A DNA stretch of 64,000 bases from Apostichopus japonicus (lineage: Eukaryota; Echinodermata; Holothuroidea; Aspidochirotida; Stichopodidae). The position numbers and the translations under genes are program-made. The stretch is from contig NC_092565.1 of NCBI RefSeq assembly GCF_037975245.1, positions 1,868,499-1,932,498 on the forward strand. Reading direction: 5' to 3'. Under the pieces are notes generated by a model that saw only the letters and a program-made list of their open reading frames with translations, was not told where the DNA came from and did not search any database. Below, piece by piece: positions 58,501 through 64,000 of the stretch (position 1 is the stretch's first letter; the number at the start of each line of letters is the position of its first letter).

Positions 58501-61500
58501 AGGTACTGGTACTTCATAGCTAATATGCTAACGTTAGACATGCTGGCACAGAACAAGTACAGATACATTGGGCTTGCAGCGGGAAATGTCGATGTCTGAA
58601 TTGTATTATCAAGAACGATTTTTTGTCCAAAAGGATTGTTGAACTGGACGTGTTGATGTGGGGAGATGTTTAGTTCAGTGCAACCATGGAATTCTCCATG
58701 GGACAGAGCCTAATGCTGCTCGACGGGAATATAGCTATCACGTTAGGCTACATGCACGGTTATTGCTAGGTAACGGGTGTCGTCTGCTGCTCTAAGCACG
58801 CGTACACATTTACACACTAGTTGGGTGACATCATCATGCGTAATGGGGAGAGTAATATATTAGTACCACCCTGGAACACATCACATGACCCTCCATGCAT
58901 GGTACGCACGTACGCGCGTATTTACTGTGTGATAGTTTCTCCAGATTCATTTACCTCGATGATGGTCACTATGAAGTAGTCTGCACAGCTTGACACTGTG
59001 AGGTTCTTCGTGTAAACACTGTGTGGTAATATATCGTTATATGTCGACAGTGTAGTTTACAAGACAGTGTCTATACACAAAGATTCTGATACAAGGAAAG
59101 ATATGTGCCAGGCAGTGCAGGCTAACTGTTAAAATGAGGTCATTTTACGACCATGGCAGGTGGATTACATAATTGTAGGAAACTTTTTTTTGCGGTAGCA
59201 TGCTATATTTGGGGCCAATACAGCAGTATGACCTATAAGATTATATCTTCAACAGTTGTTCTGTTCTAGTCATATACCTCACTTTTTTATATGTGGTTTA
59301 TTGTACAGTAACATAAAGATGACATCAAAGCAAGCAGAGTGCAGTTAGCTGGAAATTGACAAGGTACTACATTTAGTTAGCCGGCTAAGGACAATCCTGT
59401 GGAGAAACAGTCAAACTCACCATCCTCATCTGATTCAGAGACTGAATATTTTCCATCTGTCTTGTTGTTGCAGTCAGTTTGTGTGTGTTTCTGCAAAACA
59501 AATATCCAACACATCATAATTTTGGAAGATCAGGAAGATTGAACATAACCAGCTGAATGAGATGAAATCATGTACAATTAAAATAGTATATGATGTCAAA
59601 AGTCCTATATACAACATTTTAAAATCAAATAGTAGATTATTCAAAAACTATTTTACACCATATATGATTAGCTGTTATCAGCATGCTTCTATTCAATTGT
59701 GTGACATGTCAGGGTAATTGCTTACTCTACAGAGAGTCATTGCATTTTTTTTTGTACAGGAGAGTCAAATTCTTATAGCAAGAGAAAATAGGTGGGACAT
59801 ATACTATGTGGTATGTACATCCCTTCAGCTGAAGTGGAAGCCAAGAGATACAAATTTACAGCCCATTTGCCATCACCATTCCCCCTACCCTTCAATGGGG
59901 TGTATACTAAACCTATACAGGTTATAGCAAGTTTCAAGGTATACAATATTTTGTGTGAAAGTAACAAAATCACAAAATCAATAAGGGAGTTATCTCTCAA
60001 TGTGATTTGGCATTGGTTCAATACATACCAGGAGTAGATGATGGTAAATGTAGGAATTGAACAGAAAGTGGGAGGGTTCTTTAACGTGGGTTAAAATAGT
60101 ACATAAATGAAATACTACTATTGCTACCTTTAACCTCAAAGTACAGGATAGCCAAAGCAATGGAGGTCAAGGCAACTCCAACAAACCCCCCCCCCCCCCA
60201 ACATCCTTAGCTTCAAGACAGAACGGAAATGTTTCACAGCCCGGCCCCTGAATGATTCTCCCATTTCAAACAGGGTAAAAAGGGTCTATGTTAAAGGTAT
60301 GCTGTATTGACCCCAAACATGCAAAATTTTCAAATATGGTCCATTGCATATGGTCATAATTTTTATACTCTTCATATTACCACCCTGAAGGTAATTTACC
60401 TCACTGGGACATCCAGCCATCTTCTTTGCTTATTTAGCATGATGGGAAAAGTTTAGAGGGTAATGCCTCCAGGAAAAGTGCAGTTTGAAATCATATAGCA
60501 AGTATAGCATTTAGTTAGGGGCCTATACATCTTTAACCTCTATACGTTAAGAGTGATCAAGAGAAATATATTGGGTTGGGATAACTTAAGTACATATAGG
60601 CAAAGGTATTAGTAAGTATATAGGAATACCACCTTTGAAATTAATTTATTAGCCAGGCAACAAAAAAGGAGGGCAGAGGATATACCCAGTAGCTTATCAA
60701 AAGGAAGGGGATCAAACGGGGATCAGGACCGCCAAGAAGTCATCCCTTAGCTTCCAGATGGAAGGTATAACAGAAGTTTTTTAAACAATACCGCTGACAT
60801 TTGTTCATCCCTTAGGTAGAAAAGAACAGGGCAGGAATATGCCCAGTAGCTTGGACAAACAAGGGGGGGGGGGGAGGCAGAGCATCCACAGGGAAGACTT
60901 AAAAACATAATCAGGACCACCAAGAAGTCTACCCTCAGCTTCCAGATGGAAGCCAGCTGGGGGTACACTTCAGAGCCCCAATGATCACCCCCCCTCCGAT
61001 CCTTCCGTTGGAAACAGTTTAAAATAGGGTCTATGTTAACCTATACACATTGAGTATTGCAGTTATCAAAATTAGACAATCAATAAAGGAAGCACCTCTC
61101 AATTTGATTTTACATCGTTTCATGCACACGAGGGCATGGAGAATGGGTGAGGGTAGAGATTAAAGGAAAAATGTGACAAAGATATTTGGGAGTAGATGAA
61201 CATTATTACATATAGACAAAGGTATATTGGAAAGTATATCTAAGAATACTACCGTGAAATTAAATCGGTTAGATAATAAAAAGAAGAAAAGTAGGGTAGG
61301 GATATATCCTGTAGTTTAGCCAAACAAGGAGGGGAGGATAAGGGGGGGGGGATAAATCAGGACCACCAAGAAATCTACCCTTAGCTTCCAGATGGTAGCC
61401 AGCTGGGGGAATATTTGATAGCCCACAATAAATCCCTGTGGCCCATTGCAAATATGGATAATTGGGGTCTATGTTTACCTCTTCATAATTGAAAGTTATC

Positions 61501-63509
61501 AATAACATAATAAGGCAATCTAAAAGGGAGGAAACTTTCAATGTTATCTTGCATTGGGTCTGCTTAACAGGTTTAGAGGAGGGGTAGGGTCGAGATTGAA
61601 GAGAAAGGGGGAGATGTTTTGGAGTGGGGCAACATTATTAAGTATGCTATATTAATAGTGAAATGTCTAGCAGTGCTAATTTTGACCTTAATGTACGTAC
61701 AGAGCAATACAGGACAAGAAATTCCCCATCCCCTTGCCATTTGTTGCAAAACAGAAGCCAAGGGATAATTGTTCACAGCCCCAATGTTTCTCCCCATTAC
61801 AAACAGGGTCAAAAGGGATCAATGTTAACCTCTGCACATGCAGTATTGCCTGCAGTAACAAAATTAGGCAATCAACAGAGGAGGCAACTCTCAATGTGGT
61901 TTTAGAGTGAGTATTCTAACTGGGCATACACAATTTCTTAAAGTTATTGAATGAATGAACAAACATTTACAGATACACAATGAACATGAAGTTTACCCAC
62001 TAAAAATCCCAAATGCATAAATGGCAATAAGATGTATACAGATCAACCTCACTGTAGTGCTTTAATATTGGATTCTATGCAGTACTCTTTTTGCCTTTTT
62101 CCAATTTATTTGGTATTGACTAGTGAATACTTTAGGATATATTATTCCTTTCAACATTTCATCATGGACTGGTTTAACTTTAAGTTATGAGTAGGGGATA
62201 GTTGCTATCTGTATGGAATAACATATGAAGCAAGCATGTATGAGTTCTGACACATTATTACAATGTCAACATTAAGTTTATTTAAGGTGATCCTAGCAGG
62301 CTAGGGTCATGTACCATAGATCCTATTGCTCAATTGACACATGCTTTTGCAATTTGCTTTCTTGCATTGTAATTGCAAAGAGATATCTTATAGTTTTAAC
62401 ACATTGACATAGTCTTAGATTTATCCATTTTTATTAAATGTTTTCTTTTAATGGGGTTGCAATGAAAATAGATATTTAAATAATCAAACATAACCAACTA
62501 ATCAACCAAGTAAACTGTAAAATAAAAGCAAGCCTTTGTCAAAGTTAATGTACAGTAAAGGCTGTTAATTGAACTACAGTATTGATTAGATGAGCATGAT
62601 TTATATTGCTCTGTTTTACACAGCCTTAATTTCTATTGATGAATCTTTCTTAGATGATCAATAAAGCAGGATTACCTTCAAAAGGCCACAAAAGGACATG
62701 TTTTCCAGGCTGGAACTGTCATTGGTCGCTGCCTGGAAGAAATTTCATTTTGTAGATTTGAATGAAGTATAATGAAAGAGTATTTTAAATAAAGGGCAAC
62801 ACTAAATATAAGTGTATTTTATATGAAATAGATTTGTGGTTTCAAACCAGTGTACTTAAACCAGTAGTCAGCCAACTTTTGACTGCAAGAACTTTTGACA
62901 GCAAGAAATTCAGGCACTCAGCCATGAACACACTGAATACCAGCCAATCCCATGCTATCCCCCCTCCCCCCACCCCGCCACACACCTCCACAGAAATACA
63001 AAGTCTTAACTCTCCAGAGAAAGGGATTATCAGAGTATCACTTTTCTGTGTGGTAAAAAGAGCTAGTGCACAGGTGCAATCATATCCATAAATGTCTGCA
63101 ACTTACCTGACTTATAAACAAATTTGTCCGAAACAACAGAATGGAAAACAAGTGCAACAAAAACTTACGGGTACTACAGAGTTATCTCTGACATCACTGT
63201 CTGTAGCTTCTTCCTCATTCTCTGGCTGCTAAAGAGAAACAAATACTCCTCAATTGATTTTCATATAAATGAAATTCAATGCACTTTAAAGAATTGATGT
63301 AAGTAGAGATATGAAGGAGAAGGGGGGGGGGGGAGGTTCAGGTACCTAACGGTACTGTGGTAACTTCTCTAGAATTACTGTAGAACATTACCAGACAGAA
63401 CATAACATAAAGAAATCATAACAACTAAAAACTACTCCAATGTTGCTTTTTAACTTGGGAAGTTTACACTTACTTGTGCATCATTACTTTGAGTAAAAAT
63501 ATTGGCCAT
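55455..63509 (-). CDS. Five-exon gene model: small acidic protein with C-terminal zinc-finger-like end
   Basis: Coding exons on the minus strand: 63474-63509, 63169-63228, 62676-62732, 59421-59490 and 55455-55579. The ATG at 63509 has a good context (AATATGG) and an in-frame TAA lies about 30 bp upstream. Junctions are phase 0, 0, 0 and 1, and all agree, giving 115 residues. Residues 1-75 are hydrophilic with acidic clusters (ENEEEATDSD, SESDED) and look disordered. The end has C92-x2-C95 (CPFC) and H113, preceded by C85. In a ubiquitin-binding UBZ4/RAD18-type finger a fourth ligand would be at about 117, but the stop is codon 116, at the edge of a dispersed repeat. Donors are GTAAGT, GTAAGT, GTAATC and GTGAGT; most acceptors are good. 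I cannot name the gene. A missed exon in the two introns longer than 3 kb is possible. Confidence 0.6.
55948..56001. repeat. 27-bp tandem duplication
   Basis: ACAGTGTAGTTAGTCCA starts at 55948 and 55975. It creates two copies of a GTAAGAC donor-like site on the minus strand, but no phase-compatible exon is attached. Confidence 0.85.
56100..57400. other. GC-richer intronic block with open frames, no gene called
   Basis: The plus-strand frame 56823-57158 (111 codons, Ser/Glu-rich, ending in a Lys/Arg run) and the alternative frame ending near 57225 (NSFEGDEDIGVLSYQLRP) look slightly protein-like. A perfect CRE word TGACGTCA lies at 56933-56940. There are no convincing splice sites and no recognised family, so I leave this as a possible exon or promoter area of an unrecognised plus-strand gene. 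Confidence 0.3.
58348..58955. mobile_element. 608-bp element with long two-part inverted repeats
   Basis: Outer arms of 17 bp (GGTAAATGAATCTGGAG at 58348-58364; complement at 58939-58955) and inner arms of 35 bp that are perfect complements (58374-58408 and 58863-58897). The spacer between outer and inner arms is 9 bp on the left but 41 bp on the right. GATGGTCAC occurs just outside both ends (about 58333 and 58960), possibly part of longer termini or an imperfect target duplication. No coding capacity. It lies in the last intron of... the largest-intron group of the minus-strand gene (intron 4). Confidence 0.85.
59196..59232 (-). repeat. Fragment of the dispersed TTGGCCCC repeat, inverted
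   Basis: GCATGCTATATTTGGGGCCAATACAGC is the reverse of the left end of the dispersed repeat (TGCTGTATTGGCCCCAAA). Only about 35 bp are recognisable. Confidence 0.65.
59421..59490 (-). CDS. Exon 4 of the minus-strand gene model
   Basis: Acceptor GTTTTGCAG, donor GTGAGTTT. 70 bp, phase 0 to 1, encoding KHTQTDCNN through SVSESDED. A Ser/Asp/Glu patch at the end resembles a CK2-type acidic motif. Confidence 0.55.
59790..61910. repeat. ~380-bp tandem repeat family, array 2
   Basis: Diverged relatives of the units at 48150-52900: GGGGTGTATACTAAACC (59897), AGGGTCTATGTTAA (60281, 61026), GGGGTCTATGTTTACC (61465) and GGGATCAATGTTAACC (61815). Each is followed by AATCAATAAGGGAG-type sequence. Units are more diverged and more irregular than in array 1, and they lie in intron 3 of the minus-strand gene model. 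Confidence 0.8.
60295..60532. mobile_element. 238-bp TTAA-flanked short element
   Basis: It lies between TTAA at 60291-60294 and TTAA at 60533-60536. The left end AGGTATGCTGTATTGACCCC and the reverse of the right end (AGATGTATAGGCCCC) are weak inverted repeats. Closing the gap with one TTAA gives GGTCTATGTTAACCTCTATA, the normal sequence of sister units at 61027, 51427 and 61817. This is the dispersed TTGGCCCC repeat seen with an empty site. TTAA duplication suits piggyBac- or Kolobok-type mobilisation. Confidence 0.88.
61911..62675. other. AT-rich intronic sequence
   Basis: No repeats or open frames of note. It lies inside intron 3 of the minus-strand gene model. Confidence 0.5.
62676..62732 (-). 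CDS. Exon 3 of the minus-strand gene model
   Basis: Acceptor ATTTCTTCCAG, donor GTAATCC. 57 bp, phase 0 to 0, encoding AATNDSSSLENMSFCGLLK. It is open only in the frame required by its neighbours. Confidence 0.55.
63169..63228 (-). CDS. Exon 2 of the minus-strand gene model
   Basis: The acceptor TTTGTTTCTCTTTAG is excellent and the donor is GTAAGTTT. 60 bp, phase 0 to 0, encoding an acidic stretch beginning QPENEEEATDSD and ending NSVVP. The best supported of the small exons. Confidence 0.65.
63474..63509 (-). CDS. Exon 1 of the minus-strand gene model
   Basis: It encodes MANIFTQSNDAQ and ends before donor GTAAGTG. The ATG is favoured because codons upstream in the same frame soon meet TAA. 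Confidence 0.55.
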
Positions 63510-63607
63510 ATTCCGAGGCCTGTTCTTATGTTACAACTGAACATTAGGCGTAACATACATCAATTCTAGAAGAATCAGACGTGTTTACTGATGAAATACA
63601 GTAGCAG

Positions 63608-63890
63608 CTTGTGACCAAGGGCGGCGGAACCGGGGGGGCACAGGGGGCACGTGCCCCCCCACTTTTCCTCAGGTTAAAAATGTGCCCTTTTTCTACATAA
63701 AAATTGAGGTGTCTCAAGTCAGCAAGAGGCCAGGGAACCAGAATGAACACTCGGGAAGGGCCGTTTCCGGCCATCTGAGGGCATTGTAAAACCAAAAATT
63801 TTCTTGTATGCTCCGCGCCAACCTATGGTGGCACTCCGCTCAGATAGCCGTGCATACAACTTTGCTAATCCTGGCTATGCCCCTGACTTT
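63608..63890. other. Possible fused or partial DNA-transposon ends
   Basis: The left boundary CAAGGGCGGCGGAACCGG resembles the termini of the hAT-like elements above, and a perfect 16-bp palindrome GGGGGCACGTGCCCCC lies at 63643-63658. On the right, CCTGGCTATGCCCCTG reads like a terminus of a different type (reverse CAGGGGCATAGCCAGG). The two ends do not match and no target duplication is visible, so I do not call a complete element. It is upstream (5') of the minus-strand gene's first exon. Confidence 0.35.
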
Positions 63891-64000
63891 TAATGAATTT
63901 CTGTGGGTCAAACTCAAAGCCTTTTTGAATGGAAACAATTTTTTTAAGATATTAACAAGGAATAAAGTCTAATTCGGAAGATTCCTACATTAGCAACTAA

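Noticed and set aside
1-64000. tRNA, rRNA or other structured RNA genes
   Set aside because: I found no box A/B pairs with a cloverleaf and no rRNA-like sequence by eye; a covariance-model scan would be needed to exclude them.

Overview
The window looks like nuclear DNA of a marine invertebrate. It has nested satellites, many small inverted-repeat elements, exons bounded by GT/AG splice sites, and stretches rich in TAGGCCTAAC-type words, which I associate (weakly) with echinoderms. Nothing bacterial or phage-like is visible. No phylogenetic marker gene is present, so the taxon is only suggestive.

Region 1 (1-29,488) is satellite DNA built from a ~99-bp monomer. Positions 1-9502 and 9503-19004 are two almost identical copies of a 9,502-bp macro-repeat, and 19005-20579 is a partial third copy. 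Each unit has one monomer array that flips orientation near unit position 1576, a ~2-kb non-satellite core (4656-6635 and 14158-16137), then an array in the first orientation again. The core is therefore flanked by inverted satellite arms. After the partial third copy the array continues as a mosaic with 1,778-bp, 679-bp and 198-bp higher-order repeats. A monomer carrying a 31-bp internal inversion recurs ten times.

Region 2 (29,489-38,300) is non-coding. It is dominated by a four-copy complex tandem repeat (units 1.2-2.2 kb) that contains a dispersed repeat with the core word TTGGCCCCAAAC. One copy of that repeat carries a nested 303-bp hAT-like insertion.

Region 3 (38,300-46,500) holds the best plus-strand coding traces: a zinc-finger-like first exon (38591-38885), a very short first exon (42828-42858), a CxC/B-box-like cysteine-cluster exon broken by a 13-bp duplication (43823-44052), and two further candidate exons (44224-44310, 46208-46310). 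On the minus strand lies a fragment with the sequence LLGLHAFNGCD (40075-40260). These resemble transposon-derived multi-exon genes and their relics.

Region 4 (46,500-53,000) is repeats: a ~145-bp array headed by a hairpin, a ~380-bp tandem family, a 1.4-kb G-rich minisatellite and an (AT)41 tract that both arose inside monomers of that family, and a 1,148-bp hAT-like element whose empty site can be read in sister monomers.

Region 5 (53,000-64,000) contains a five-exon minus-strand gene model (63,509 down to 55,455). All exon phases agree, and it encodes a 115-residue acidic protein ending in a zinc-finger-like CPFC...H. Its stop codon lies at the edge of a dispersed repeat. Its introns hold a 608-bp long-inverted-repeat element, a second array of the ~380-bp family, and a TTAA-flanked short element with a readable empty site.

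Together the coding content is small and the window is mainly a record of satellite evolution and non-autonomous DNA transposon activity. All homology statements are from memory of families, not from searches.
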